A DNA stretch of 64,000 bases, taken from NCBI GenBank assembly GCA_029261815.1, contig JAJDAQ010000137.1:24973-88972 (forward strand). Reading direction: 5' to 3'. The stretch is from Deltaproteobacteria bacterium. GTDB taxonomy: Bacteria > Myxococcota_A > UBA9160 > UBA6930. Positions 15,273 to 24,269 of this stretch are shown here, one piece after another. A program made the position numbers and the translations under genes. The notes below the pieces were generated by a model. The model searched no databases. It saw only the letters and a program-made list of their open reading frames with translations, and had not been told where the DNA came from. Each line of letters starts with the position of its first letter. Position 1 is the stretch's first letter.

Positions 15273-17264
15273 ATGCTCCGTCTCCTTTCAGCACTCCTGG
15301 CAGGTGGGATCCTGGCCGGCGCCGCGCATGCGGAGCCGGGCCCGATTCCGGTCGAAGACCTCTTCAAGAACCCGACCTTTTCGAGTCCGCGTCTCTCACC
15401 GGATGGGAAGCACATCGCGTTCCTGTACTCGGAGGGTGACCGACAGCTCGTCATGGTCCGTCAGTCCGGCGACAGCAACGATCCCGGGGGACCGATCGCC
15501 GCGATCACTGACCCGAACATCCGCCTGGCTTGGCTCGCGTGGGCAAACAACGAACGTCTCCTGCTCAGCGGCACAACGAGGAGCAGCGACGGCCGTGGGG
15601 TCCGCGGCCGCCGAACCCAGCTCTTCGCCGTGGACGCCAACAAGGACGACTTTCGGTGGCTCGCTCGCCGCTGGCCAGTGCACGGCCAAGGCGCCTGGCG
15701 GGTCCAGTTCGAGGACCAGATCCTCAGTTATCTGCCGGATCAGCCGGACCATGTGCTGATCGCCTATCGGGATCCGATCGAGGACTACCCTGCAGTCAAG
15801 CGCCTCAATATCAAATCCGGCGCTTTGCGTTCGTTCGCGCCGATGAAACGACCAGTTGTCCAGTGGCACGTCGATGCCGACGGCCGACTGCGCGCTGGGG
15901 AAGCACGCGACCGCAACGGGTACCACGCGGTGCTGCGCGCATCGGAGGAAGACCCCTGGGAGAGGCACCTCGGCCATGACTCGTTGCGCGAGGCTGGTCT
16001 GGACTTCGCCGGCTTCTCGGAAGACCCGAACGTGGTCTATGTGGCGGGCGCGCTCGAGGGCAGGAGCGCCATCTACTCGTTCGATCTTGCGACGGGACAA
16101 ACGCGTGAACTGATTTGGACGCATCGCTCCGTTGATGCGGGATCGTTGGTGTATGCCGCCGACGGCCGCCGGCTGATCGGCGTGCGATACGTCACCGACT
16201 GGCCGTCCATCCACTACTTCGATCAGGCCGAAAAAAACACGAGCCGGATGATTCGGCGTTTCCTGAGAACGAAACTCAAGCGTCGAACGTCGACCGAAAC
16301 GGTGAGCACGACACAGGACGGCAACCTGCGGATCATTCGCGCAAGCGGCCCTACGCAACCTCCGGTGCACTTCGCGTTCGACGCCACGACGCAGGGCGTT
16401 GGCCAACTCATGGAGGAGTACCCGCGAATCGACCGAGCGGCGCTCACGATGCCTGAGCCGATCTCATTCGAGGCCCGAGATGGTCGCACGATCACGGGCT
16501 ACCTGACGATACCGGCCGCCGCCGGCGATGCATTACCCCCTTTGATCGTGCTCCCACATGGCGGCCCTTGGAGTCGCGACATGATGCGTTGGGACCCCGA
16601 AGTCCAGCTGTTTGCCAGCCGCGGCTACGCGGTCCTCCAGGTGAATTTCCGAGGGTCCACGGGGTTCGGCTCGGATCTCTACACCTCTGGCTTTCGCGAA
16701 CAAGGTCTTGCCATCCAGGACGACATCACGGATGGCGTGCACTGGGCAGTCTCCCAGGCGCGGGTCGACCGGGATCGCATCGGCATCTACGGCACAAGCT
16801 TCGGTGGCTATTCGGCCTTGATGAACCCGATACGCAACCCAGGCCTCTACCGCGCGGCCGCTAGCTATGCCGGCGTCGCGGACTTTCAACTCCAAGCGGA
16901 AACGAACTCGGCGTACATCGAGCACCAGGACGCCGGAGACGTGATGGTCGGCGACGAAGACGATCGAAAGGAACGGGCAAGACTCCGCACCCAGTCGCCC
17001 TTGGCGCGGGCGAGCGAAATGCCGGTCCCCGTGCTCCTCGGGCACGGGCAGGACGACGACGTCGTCAACGCGAAGCAATCAAGGCAGATGCGCGACGCGC
17101 TCGAAGCGGCCGGCAAGCGCGTCGAATACATGCAGTTCGAGAACGAGATCCACGGCTTCCTGTTGGAGGAAAACCGTGTCGCGTTCTACACGCGGCTGGT
17201 GTCCTTCTTCGACGAACACCTCGCTTCGCGCTCGCCGGAGACCGCGTCGGCCGAGACGCCCTAG
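15273..17264 (+). CDS. Prolyl oligopeptidase family (S9) serine peptidase, exported
   Basis: A 663-residue peptidase of family S9 (dipeptidyl/acylaminoacyl-peptidase type), which removes short peptides or acyl-amino acids from the N-terminus of oligopeptides. The N-terminal half, with FSSPRLSPDGKHIAF and other WD-like strands, is the beta-propeller; the C-terminal half is the alpha/beta-hydrolase with GTSFGGY (Ser509), an Asp in GHGQDDDVV near 590-597 and His near 627 in EIHGF. Residues 1-20 form a signal peptide ending AAHA. ATG 15273 is chosen because it starts the signal peptide; ATG 15261 (four residues longer) is possible. Its stop is interlocked with the convergent VOC gene. Confidence 0.9.
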   Translation: MLRLLSALLAGGILAGAAHAEPGPIPVEDLFKNPTFSSPRLSPDGKHIAFLYSEGDRQLVMVRQSGDSNDPGGPIAAITDPNIRLAWLAWANNERLLLSGTTRSSDGRGVRGRRTQLFAVDANKDDFRWLARRWPVHGQGAWRVQFEDQILSYLPDQPDHVLIAYRDPIEDYPAVKRLNIKSGALRSFAPMKRPVVQWHVDADGRLRAGEARDRNGYHAVLRASEEDPWERHLGHDSLREAGLDFAGFSEDPNVVYVAGALEGRSAIYSFDLATGQTRELIWTHRSVDAGSLVYAADGRRLIGVRYVTDWPSIHYFDQAEKNTSRMIRRFLRTKLKRRTSTETVSTTQDGNLRIIRASGPTQPPVHFAFDATTQGVGQLMEEYPRIDRAALTMPEPISFEARDGRTITGYLTIPAAAGDALPPLIVLPHGGPWSRDMMRWDPEVQLFASRGYAVLQVNFRGSTGFGSDLYTSGFREQGLAIQDDITDGVHWAVSQARVDRDRIGIYGTSFGGYSALMNPIRNPGLYRAAASYAGVADFQLQAETNSAYIEHQDAGDVMVGDEDDRKERARLRTQSPLARASEMPVPVLLGHGQDDDVVNAKQSRQMRDALEAAGKRVEYMQFENEIHGFLLEENRVAFYTRLVSFFDEHLASRSPETASAETP

Positions 17265-17668
17265 TCAGGATCCGTCGACAGCCACTCAAGCAGGTTGCCG
17301 TCGGGATCGCGGAAATAGATGGACTGGCCCAGGCTTCCATCGGCCGCGGGACGCGGAACGGGGCCCTCGATGACGGGGACGCCGCACGCCTCCAGATGCT
17401 TGACACCGTCCCGGAGCGAACCCGACCAGCGGAAGCACACATCGGCCGAGCCCGGTGTCGGCGCTGCCGCGTGCGGTGTCGCTGGACTCGCCGCGTCGTG
17501 GACGCTGATCCGGCTCTCGCCGACCTGTAGGAGGACGACCGGGATCTTGCCGTCGCGCCACGCGTCCTCGAAGTGCGTCGTCGCGCCGAGCACCCGCTTG
17601 TAGAAGACCAGCGTCTGCTCGACATCGGCAACCGTGATCGCAAGGTGGTCGAGGCCGCGAACGGCCAT
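17261..17668 (-). CDS. VOC family protein (glyoxalase-like)
   Basis: A 135-residue vicinal-oxygen-chelate protein. GLDHLAITVADVEQTLVFY at the N-terminus carries the first metal-ligand-type His (residue 7), and YFRDPDGNLLEWLS at the C-terminus the usual Glu. This is the layout of glyoxalase/fosfomycin-resistance-like proteins with two beta-alpha-beta-beta-beta modules. The start ATG 17668 gives the canonical MAVRGLDHL beginning; upstream codons overlap the SDR gene. It follows the SDR by 4 bases, so the two form an operon. Function beyond the fold is unknown. Confidence 0.85.
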   Translation of the reverse strand: MAVRGLDHLAITVADVEQTLVFYKRVLGATTHFEDAWRDGKIPVVLLQVGESRISVHDAASPATPHAAAPTPGSADVCFRWSGSLRDGVKHLEACGVPVIEGPVPRPAADGSLGQSIYFRDPDGNLLEWLSTDPD

Positions 17669-17672
17669 CCCC

Positions 17673-18518
17673 CTAGCCCTGCGCCTTGGTAGCGAAGTCG
17701 TAGTCATCCAGGATGGCGGCGAAGCGGCCCTCCACGACCGGCCGCGACTGCGGATGCGTGATCACGTGCAGGCGATTGGCCCGGATGGCCGCTACGACCA
17801 CGCGGCCGACGTCCTCGGCCGCCATCACGTTCACCTGCGCCGTGGTGGCGTCCGCATCCTGCGCCGGCCGACCCATGACGGGGGCACCGGCGGCGCCGAA
17901 GTCGCCCGGTCGGTTCGCGTTCGACGTCGTCACGAGATCCGACGCAACGACCCCGGGACACAGGACGGAAACGCCGATCCCCTCTCCCGCGAGCTCTGCC
18001 CGAAGCATTTCGCTGTAGCCCACGCATGCATACTTGCTTGCGATGTAGGCCCCGATCGGAAATCCCTCGGTCGAGATCAACCCGCCCAGCGACGCCGTGT
18101 TCACGATATGCGCGTCGGCCGAGCGCTCGCGCAGCGCCGGCAGGAACGCATTGACGGTCTTGACCACGCCGAGGACGTTCACCGAGAACGTGTACTCCCA
18201 GTCCGCGATCGAATGCTGGTCGAGGGGCGCGATGCGGGCGAGGACACCCGCGTTCGCGCAGAGGACGTGAACACCGCCGCGAGCGGCGATGTCGTCTCGG
18301 GCGCTCGACAGGGAGGCCTCCGAGGTGACGTCGACTTCGACCGGGAACGCCGCGCCACCGGCTTCAATGATCTCGGCCGTCACGGCTTCTGCGGCCGGGG
18401 CGCGCAGGTCCGCGACCGCCACGTTGGCACCTTCGTGGGCGAGCGCCAGGGCGATCCCGCGTCCGATTCCACTCCCGCCCCCGGTGACGACGGCGATCTT
18501 TCCAGCGAATGACTCCAT
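17673..18518 (-). CDS. Short-chain dehydrogenase/reductase (SDR)
   Basis: A classical SDR of 281 residues. TGGGSGIG (12-19) binds the nucleotide, ANAG is at 88-91, and Ser143, Tyr158 and Lys162 (YIASK) form the active site. VADLRAP after the second strand has Asp37, suggesting NAD. The start ATG 18518 has AGGAGG upstream; the long open frame further right is antisense to the next gene and not coding. A VOC gene follows within 4 bases. The substrate is unknown; the family includes many alcohol and hydroxysteroid dehydrogenases. Confidence 0.92.
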   Translation of the reverse strand: MESFAGKIAVVTGGGSGIGRGIALALAHEGANVAVADLRAPAAEAVTAEIIEAGGAAFPVEVDVTSEASLSSARDDIAARGGVHVLCANAGVLARIAPLDQHSIADWEYTFSVNVLGVVKTVNAFLPALRERSADAHIVNTASLGGLISTEGFPIGAYIASKYACVGYSEMLRAELAGEGIGVSVLCPGVVASDLVTTSNANRPGDFGAAGAPVMGRPAQDADATTAQVNVMAAEDVGRVVVAAIRANRLHVITHPQSRPVVEGRFAAILDDYDFATKAQG

Positions 18519-18620
18519 GGTCTCGTCCTCCTGTCGGTGGCAGGCTACACGACCTCGACTCCATCGCCCTACGGGACCCGGCCGGGTAGTCTTCCGCGGC
18601 GCCGCCAACCAGGGGGACCC

Positions 18621-19655
18621 GTGGAAGCGCCCGATATCGTCGCTGAAGGATGGGATGCATGGGGAGACCCCCGTCGCCCGGTCGCGATCGAAGAGATCAG
18701 TGCATCGGTTTCGACCAACCGCGTCTACCGCGTCCGGCTGGACGATGGCGGCAGCGTCGTTGCCAAGTCGTCCTCCTATGGCTCGTTCGTCCACTTCCGC
18801 CAGGACCACGAGCGGATTCACGCTTGGTGCGAGGGTCTTCGCGGCACGCGCTTCGAGGGCGCGCTCGCCGATGTATTCCATCGTCGAGGGGACGCGTTCG
18901 TTCACCGGCAAGGCAATGAGTGGCTGGCCTTCTACGAAGACGTCGGCGCGGGCGAGTCGCTGCCGCCGATCCTGGACGCGGCGGATATCGCACCGCTGGC
19001 CCGCGAACTCGCGGCCTTCCATCAAGCCAGTGCCAACATCGGGCTCGCACCGACCTGGAAAAGCATGGGCAGCGACGTCGCCAGCCTCCGCGAGCAACTC
19101 GAACGCCCGCAGTGGTGCGAGGCCCGCGGGATCGGCGCTCCGTCTGCGCACTTCCTACGCGAGCACTGCGATGCGTTCCTGTGGAATACCGACCGCATCG
19201 GCTACCACGGATTCGCACGGGTTCCGATCCTGGTCGATTGGAACCTGGGCAATTTTTCGATTACGCGGAGCCCCGGCCGGATCCATCTCGCGAGCCGCTG
19301 GGACTATGACTGGTTCCGGATCGAGCCGCGGATTCTCGACTTCTACTTCCTCTCACGCGTCGTCAGTGCGCGCGGCGACCAGACCACGTTCAGTTACGAC
19401 GCCGTGTCGTTCCAGGACCCGCGCTTCACCGAATTCGTCGGTGCGTACCAGGAGGTGTGGCCACTCTCGCGGGAAGAAATCCTCTTCCTGGTGGAGGCGT
19501 ACCGCTTCTTCCTGCTGAACTACGCGGTCCTCCAGGCCGAACATTTCTTCCGCCCCTCGCTCTGCGAGAGACTTCGGGCCGAGGTGATCGAGCAGCATCT
19601 TCCCGGCATCTCGGACATCGACCTGTCGCCCTTGCTCGCCTTGATCGAACGTTAG
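18621..19655 (+). CDS. Aminoglycoside-phosphotransferase-like (APH-fold) kinase
   Basis: A 344-residue protein with a protein-kinase-like APH/choline-kinase fold. RVYRVRLDDGGSVVAKSSSY around residues 36-55 looks like the N-lobe with the ATP-binding lysine. In the C-lobe, LVDWNLGNF keeps the catalytic Asp and metal-binding Asn of the usual H-G-D-x-x-x-x-N loop at correct spacing, although His-Gly is replaced by Leu-Val, and RWDYDWFRIEPRILDF holds the D-[FW]-E-like metal Asp. So catalysis is plausible; the substrate could be a small alcohol, amine or sugar. Start GTG 18621 has AGGGGGA at 18611-18617. The next gene's GTG directly abuts its stop. Confidence 0.7.
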   Translation: MEAPDIVAEGWDAWGDPRRPVAIEEISASVSTNRVYRVRLDDGGSVVAKSSSYGSFVHFRQDHERIHAWCEGLRGTRFEGALADVFHRRGDAFVHRQGNEWLAFYEDVGAGESLPPILDAADIAPLARELAAFHQASANIGLAPTWKSMGSDVASLREQLERPQWCEARGIGAPSAHFLREHCDAFLWNTDRIGYHGFARVPILVDWNLGNFSITRSPGRIHLASRWDYDWFRIEPRILDFYFLSRVVSARGDQTTFSYDAVSFQDPRFTEFVGAYQEVWPLSREEILFLVEAYRFFLLNYAVLQAEHFFRPSLCERLRAEVIEQHLPGISDIDLSPLLALIER

Positions 19656-20774
19656 GTGGAGCCGATCAGCCAGGCATTGTTGGGCGCGGCGGTCGCCCAG
19701 GCCGTCGCCGGCCGAACGCTCGGGCCCCGAGCTGCCGGCTGGGGCGCGCTCGTGGGGATGTCGCCCGACCTCGATGTCCTCCTGGGCGGCCTCCATGGCG
19801 GCTACGGCGAACTGCTCTACCACCGCGGAACGACCCATTCGCTTTGGTTCGGTGCAGTCGTCGGCCCCCTCGTTGGTTGGCTGTTGTGGAAGTGGCGAGG
19901 CGCTGGAACGCCACTGCGCACCTGGCAATGGCTGGTCGCGCTTGCACTGATCACACACCCGCTCCTCGATGTGTTCACGCCCTATGGAACCCAGCTCTTC
20001 GCGCCGTTCTCGCGCGCTCGCTTCGCTTGGCAGGGCGTGGGGATCATCGATCCGTTCTACACCCTCCCCCTTGGCATGGGGGTCTTCCTGGCCCAGCGGG
20101 GCGTCAGCGCAATTTCGACCCGAGCGCGTGCCACCCTCGCGATCACGACGCTCTACCTCGTGGCCGGCGTGGGCCTCAACGCCTACGCAGAGAACCGAGC
20201 ACAGGAGCACCTGCGAGCCGCGGGTAGGCCAGCCGCCGCGGTACGCGCGTATCCGACGTTTCTCCAGCCCTTTCTCCGTCGCGTCGTCGCGCGCGACGCC
20301 GACCAGACCTTCGTGGGTTGGTACACGACGCTTCGGCCCGGCTGCATTCACGGCGAGACATTCACCGAACGACGCGGCCCCGCGATCGACGACCTGAAAA
20401 AGACCTGGGAAGGCGCCCTGTTCACCTGGTTCGCGATGGACGAGATCTCGGCCAACGTTTCTCCCGCAGACGGAACCGCACAGTGGGTCACCCTGGACGA
20501 CCTTCGTTACGGCGGCCTCGGATCTGAACCTTCCGAGAGCATGTGGGGAGTGCGCGCGGGCTACAGCACGGACAACGTGCGCATCACCCACGTCGAGCGA
20601 TTTCGTCGCAACATTGCCGCGCGAGGCACCTTCGACTCGCTCTGGAGCGGCACGCGCGGGGATTTTTCTTCCCTTGCCGCGGACCCGGCGACACGGTGTC
20701 AGACCGAAAGCCCGACCGACTCCGCGTATTCGACCGCGCCTTCGACCGCATCGCGCGCGCGCGACCACGGGTAG
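19656..20774 (+). CDS. DUF457/YdjM-type membrane-bound metal-dependent hydrolase
   Basis: A 372-residue inner-membrane protein of the DUF457 (YdjM/YfhO-like) family of predicted metal-dependent hydrolases. SPDLD (36-40), HRGTTHS (56-62) and THPLLDVFTPYG (100-111) are the conserved Asp/His motifs of the membrane domain, which has about four hydrophobic segments in residues 1-190. The rest (about 190-350) is a soluble C-terminal domain. The last 25 or so residues are low-complexity and antisense to the LLM oxidoreductase gene, overlapping it by 76 bases; the ancestral stop was probably lost. The start GTG 19656 abuts the previous stop TAG, so it is translationally linked with the kinase-like gene. 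Confidence 0.82.
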   Translation: MEPISQALLGAAVAQAVAGRTLGPRAAGWGALVGMSPDLDVLLGGLHGGYGELLYHRGTTHSLWFGAVVGPLVGWLLWKWRGAGTPLRTWQWLVALALITHPLLDVFTPYGTQLFAPFSRARFAWQGVGIIDPFYTLPLGMGVFLAQRGVSAISTRARATLAITTLYLVAGVGLNAYAENRAQEHLRAAGRPAAAVRAYPTFLQPFLRRVVARDADQTFVGWYTTLRPGCIHGETFTERRGPAIDDLKKTWEGALFTWFAMDEISANVSPADGTAQWVTLDDLRYGGLGSEPSESMWGVRAGYSTDNVRITHVERFRRNIAARGTFDSLWSGTRGDFSSLAADPATRCQTESPTDSAYSTAPSTASRARDHG

Positions 20775-21544
20775 ACGATCAACCGGTCCACACCGAGTTC
20801 GGAGAAGGCCTCAACGTCTTCTCGGCTTGGCGCGGGCGCTGTCACCGTGACGGTGAACGGTTCCCGCTCGAACTCGAAGCGCTCGCGCACCGCCTGAAGA
20901 CGCCGAATCACGGGCGCCGCGGTCGTCGGCGTATGCGTCAGACCCAGCCAGCCTTCGCCATGCAGGACGGCGCGTTCAAGGGCGGCATCGCTCTCGCCTC
21001 CGACGTGGATTGGCGGCCATGGCCGCTGCAGCGGTTTCGGCTCGAACGCGACGGCCTCGAAGTCGAAGAACGCACCGCGGTGCTCGACCGTGGGTTCGCT
21101 CCAGAGACGCTTGCAAACGATCAACGCCTCATCGAGCCGTTTCCCGCGCGTCGCAGGATCCAGGCCCGCTGCGGTCCACTCTTCGCGCAACCAGCCTGCG
21201 CCGACTCCGATTTCGGCGCGACCGCCCGAAAGCTGGTCCAGGGTGAGCACCGCGCGTGCGGCCGCGAACGGGTGGCGCAGCCCGAGCAGATAGATGTTGG
21301 TCCCGAGCCGGATCCGTTCGGTCCTCGCCGCGAGGTAGGCCAGCGCGGCAAAGGGGTCGAAGAGGGGCGCGGTCGACTTGAAAGGGGGGCCCTCCCCTTC
21401 GGGGTAGGCCGAACCTTCCATCTCTGCCGGGAGCACCAGGTGCTCGGACATCCAGATGGACTCGTAGCCGGCGGATTCCGCCGCCAGCGCGAGCGGCAGA
21501 TGACCCGACGGCCGTGCCTGTGCAAGTGCGAGCCCGAACTTCAT
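20699..21544 (-). CDS. LLM-class flavin/F420-dependent oxidoreductase
   Basis: A 281-residue TIM-barrel oxidoreductase of the bacterial-luciferase-like superfamily. MKFGLALAQ at the N-terminus, EHLVLPAE, RIRLGTNIYLLGLRHP, GGRAEIGVGAGWLREEW and PPIHVGGESDAAL are the characteristic strand-end motifs. This subtype (Rv2161c-like) is usually F420-dependent, but FMN use cannot be excluded. It is the last gene of a minus-strand run with two CaiB/BaiF CoA-transferases (16-base gap), which suggests a role in the same catabolic route. The 3' end overlaps the convergent DUF457 gene by 76 bases. Confidence 0.92.
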   Translation of the reverse strand: MKFGLALAQARPSGHLPLALAAESAGYESIWMSEHLVLPAEMEGSAYPEGEGPPFKSTAPLFDPFAALAYLAARTERIRLGTNIYLLGLRHPFAAARAVLTLDQLSGGRAEIGVGAGWLREEWTAAGLDPATRGKRLDEALIVCKRLWSEPTVEHRGAFFDFEAVAFEPKPLQRPWPPIHVGGESDAALERAVLHGEGWLGLTHTPTTAAPVIRRLQAVRERFEFEREPFTVTVTAPAPSREDVEAFSELGVDRLIVYPWSRARDAVEGAVEYAESVGLSV

Positions 21545-21560
21545 GACGCCGCCGGCGGCC

Positions 21561-22745
21561 TCAGGGAATCACACCATCGGCGCGCAGCGACGCAATCCGC
21601 GCGGCGTCGTAACCGAGCTGCTCGAGGACTTCTTCGGTGTGCTCCCCAAGCTGCGGAGAGAGCCGACTGGGCGCTTGCGGCGTTCCATGAAACCGTGCGG
21701 CGGGACGCGCCATCCGCATCGGACCGGCCGCCGGATGCTCTACCTCGAGGATCGCTTCGTTATGCCGGAGTTGTTCGTCTTCGAGCACTTCTTCCAGACT
21801 CAGCACCGCGCCGGCTGGAACGTCCTCCTCGATCATGCGCCGGTGGAGTTCCTTGGTCGGGTGCGCCGCGATGGCGCGCAAGAGCTCGGCCCCAAGCACC
21901 TCAGCGTTCTCCGTCCGCGCCTGGATCGTCGAGAAGCGCTTGTCTTCGCACCACTCGGGATGCCCGATTGCACGGAACAATCCGAAGTACTCCGAATCCG
22001 ACGTCGCGAACCAGATGATGCGTCCGTCCGCCGTATCCCAGAGCCGGTAGACGTCGTACAGGGCGGGCCCTTCGGAAATGCCCTCGCCGGTCAGGGTCTG
22101 CTTCATCATGCCGTCCGGCCAGAAGAAGGCGAGTGACGCGTCGATCATGGGCACGTCGATCTTCTGGCCACCGGCCCCTCGCTCCCGGGCGAACAGGGCC
22201 GCCGTGATCGCCTGGGCGGCGGTGTACGCGCTCGCCTTGTCCGCCACGATGTTGCGCACCAGATCCGGAATCGGGATGTCGGCGCTCTGCTGAATCGCGA
22301 CGTGGCCGGTCAGCCCCTGGATGATCGGGTCGTACACACGACGTTGGGCGTACGGCCCATCCGGGCCGTAGCCGCTCACCGAGCAGTAGATCAAGTTCGG
22401 GTTCACGGCCTGAAGGTCATCCCATCCGAGTCCAAGGCGCTCCGCCGCGCCCGGGCGCCAGTTCTGGATGAAGACGTCGGCGCCAGCAACGAGCTCGCGA
22501 ACGACCTCTCGCCCCGCCTCCTGCTGGAGATCGACCACGATGCCGCGCTTGCTCCGGTTGCAGTTGAGATACAACGAAGCCTCGCCCCCTCGGCGAATGG
22601 GGCCAATGCGCATGATCTCGCCGAAGCCGGGCGGCTCGACCTTGACCACGTCGGCCCCCTGGTCCGCCAGCATCATGGCCGCGAGCGGACCCGACACGAC
22701 GGCCGACACTTCGATGACGCGAATTCCTTCGAGCGGTCCGGGCAT
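21561..22745 (-). CDS. CaiB/BaiF family (class III) CoA-transferase
   Basis: A 394-residue class III CoA-transferase that moves CoA between organic acids, often steroid, bile acid, carnitine or aromatic acids. LEGIRVIEVSAVVSGPLAAMM, ADVVKVEPP and NRSKRGIVVDL are typical N-terminal motifs. The catalytic aspartate equivalent to Asp169 of formyl-CoA transferase is Asp169 in NIVADKASA; YPPYG-like C-terminal features and SRLSPQLGEHTEEVL complete the family pattern. Enzymes of this family are interlocked dimers. AGGAGG precedes ATG 22745. It is flanked by a second CaiB/BaiF gene 36 bases upstream and by the LLM oxidoreductase 16 bases downstream. Confidence 0.94.
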   Translation of the reverse strand: MPGPLEGIRVIEVSAVVSGPLAAMMLADQGADVVKVEPPGFGEIMRIGPIRRGGEASLYLNCNRSKRGIVVDLQQEAGREVVRELVAGADVFIQNWRPGAAERLGLGWDDLQAVNPNLIYCSVSGYGPDGPYAQRRVYDPIIQGLTGHVAIQQSADIPIPDLVRNIVADKASAYTAAQAITAALFARERGAGGQKIDVPMIDASLAFFWPDGMMKQTLTGEGISEGPALYDVYRLWDTADGRIIWFATSDSEYFGLFRAIGHPEWCEDKRFSTIQARTENAEVLGAELLRAIAAHPTKELHRRMIEEDVPAGAVLSLEEVLEDEQLRHNEAILEVEHPAAGPMRMARPAARFHGTPQAPSRLSPQLGEHTEEVLEQLGYDAARIASLRADGVIP

Positions 22746-22781
22746 GCATCCTCCTGGGTGGGGTGACTCGAACCGCCGAGT

Positions 22782-23966
22782 CTACGGCAGCTTGATCGCC
22801 CCCGCGGCCTCAAAGGAAGCGATCGCGTCGGCGTCGAAGCCGAGTTCGGTGAGGACCTCGAAACCGTGCTCGCCGTAGAGCGGCGGTCGCCGCTCGAGTT
22901 GGCCGGGAGTTTCGCTGAGCTTGACCGGGAGGCCGACCCCTTGAATCGTTCCGCGCACCGGGTGCGCCATCTCGACGAGCATGTCGCGGGCGAGGACTTG
23001 CGGGTCGGCGAAGACCTCTTCAATTGAAAGCACGGGTCCACAGGGCACGCCGGCTGCGTTCAGCCGTGCGATCCAGTGGGTCACGTCCTCGGCCTCGAGC
23101 GCGCCCTCCATGGCCAGTGTCAGCGCGTCGCGGTTGCGAACGCGCGCGGCCGGCGAGGCGAACCGCTCGTCCGTACACCATTCGGGCCGACCTAGCGTTT
23201 CAGCCACCTTCTCCCACATCCGTTCGTTGGCGGCCGCGATATTGAGGAAACCATCTCGGGCACGAAAGCGTCCATACGGAGATGAGAGCGGATGATGCTG
23301 TCCGGCGGGCCCCGGATTCTGTCCTCTCTCGAAATAGCGTCCGGCCCCCCACGTCAGCACCGCCAACGACGCTTCGAGGAGTGACGTGTCGACGACCTGA
23401 CCGCGACCCGTCCGCTCCCGTGCGAGCAGCGCCAACTGGATCCCGTGGGCCGCGAACATGCCGCCCAGGACGTCCGAGATCGCGATGCCGCTGCGTGTCG
23501 GTCCGCTCTGTTCGGTTCCGGTCACCGCCATCAGACCACTCATCCCCTGCGCAATCTGGTCGAGTCCGGGGCGATCCTTGTAGGGGCCATCCGCACCGAA
23601 GCCGGAGATGCGCGCGATGACCAGGCGCGGATGGCGTGCGAGCAGCGTCTCCGGTGAAAAACCGAGGGCTTCAAGGACACCGGGACGAAAATTCTCGACC
23701 AGGATGTCGGCGTCCTCGAGAAGGCGAGCGACGATCGCGCGGCCGCCGTCAGTCCGGAGATCCACCGCGATGGAGCGTTTGCTCCGGTTCGCGGTCAGGA
23801 AGAAGTAGGTGTCTTCGCCGTTCGCGTCGGTGAACTCGCGGCCACGTACGCCTTCAACGCGTACGACGTCGGCGCCGTAGTCGCCCAGGAGTTGGGTGCA
23901 ATACGGCCCCGCGAGGAATCGCGTCAGGTCCACGACGCGCAGACCGTCGAGCGGCGCAGCGCTCAC
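22782..23966 (-). CDS. CaiB/BaiF family (class III) CoA-transferase, second copy
   Basis: A second 394-residue class III CoA-transferase, clearly different from its neighbour. LDGLRVVDLTRFLAGPYC, ADVVRVEG, NRSKRSIAVDL and ENFRPGV mark the N-terminal domain; the catalytic Asp is probably Asp165 in AISDVLGGM. I choose GTG 23966 as start because it overlaps the TGA of the upstream gene as GTGA and gives the same N-terminus as the family; GTG 23978 is the alternative. Two adjacent class III transferases can form a hetero-oligomer or serve successive acids. The upstream gene to which it is coupled is a deleted nitroreductase. Confidence 0.92.
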   Translation of the reverse strand: MSAAPLDGLRVVDLTRFLAGPYCTQLLGDYGADVVRVEGVRGREFTDANGEDTYFFLTANRSKRSIAVDLRTDGGRAIVARLLEDADILVENFRPGVLEALGFSPETLLARHPRLVIARISGFGADGPYKDRPGLDQIAQGMSGLMAVTGTEQSGPTRSGIAISDVLGGMFAAHGIQLALLARERTGRGQVVDTSLLEASLAVLTWGAGRYFERGQNPGPAGQHHPLSSPYGRFRARDGFLNIAAANERMWEKVAETLGRPEWCTDERFASPAARVRNRDALTLAMEGALEAEDVTHWIARLNAAGVPCGPVLSIEEVFADPQVLARDMLVEMAHPVRGTIQGVGLPVKLSETPGQLERRPPLYGEHGFEVLTELGFDADAIASFEAAGAIKLP

Positions 23967-24196
23967 GAGCGCGACCACCGATCCCAGTGGAGAATTTCGG
24001 CAACTGGCTTCCGCTTCACGGGGCCGAACGAACGACCTGGAAAGCCCAGGGCGATGGAGACCGCCATGAGCACGTCCTCCGGGTTCGACGCACGCGTCGC
24101 GCCGTGCACGACATTCTGGATGAGGTCTTCCGGCACCGGATCCGGCTTCAGGTATCGGATGGCGCGGCAGGTATCCATCGCGTGAAACAGATCCAT
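23963..24196 (-). pseudogene. Internally deleted nitroreductase remnant (77 codons)
   Basis: The frame begins with a good nitroreductase N-terminus (MDLFHAMDTCRAIRYLKPDP, residues 1-20, then VPEDLIQNVVHGATRAS) and jumps near residue 37 to a typical nitroreductase C-terminus (MAVSIALGFPGR, then FGPVKRKPVAEILHWDRW). Normal members have roughly 200 residues, so about 120 central residues, including most of the FMN site and dimer core, are missing while the frame is kept. A Shine-Dalgarno (GGAG, 7 bases before ATG 24196) and the GTGA overlap with the CoA-transferase are intact. It is most likely a decayed gene kept for translational coupling, but a short expressed peptide or an assembly gap are possible. 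Confidence 0.75.
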
Positions 24197-24269
24197 GGCG
24201 AATCTCCACGGCCGACCCGGGATCGACCTTCGATCAGTTAGGCTTCCTGGGTAGCACGGAGGAGAACAC

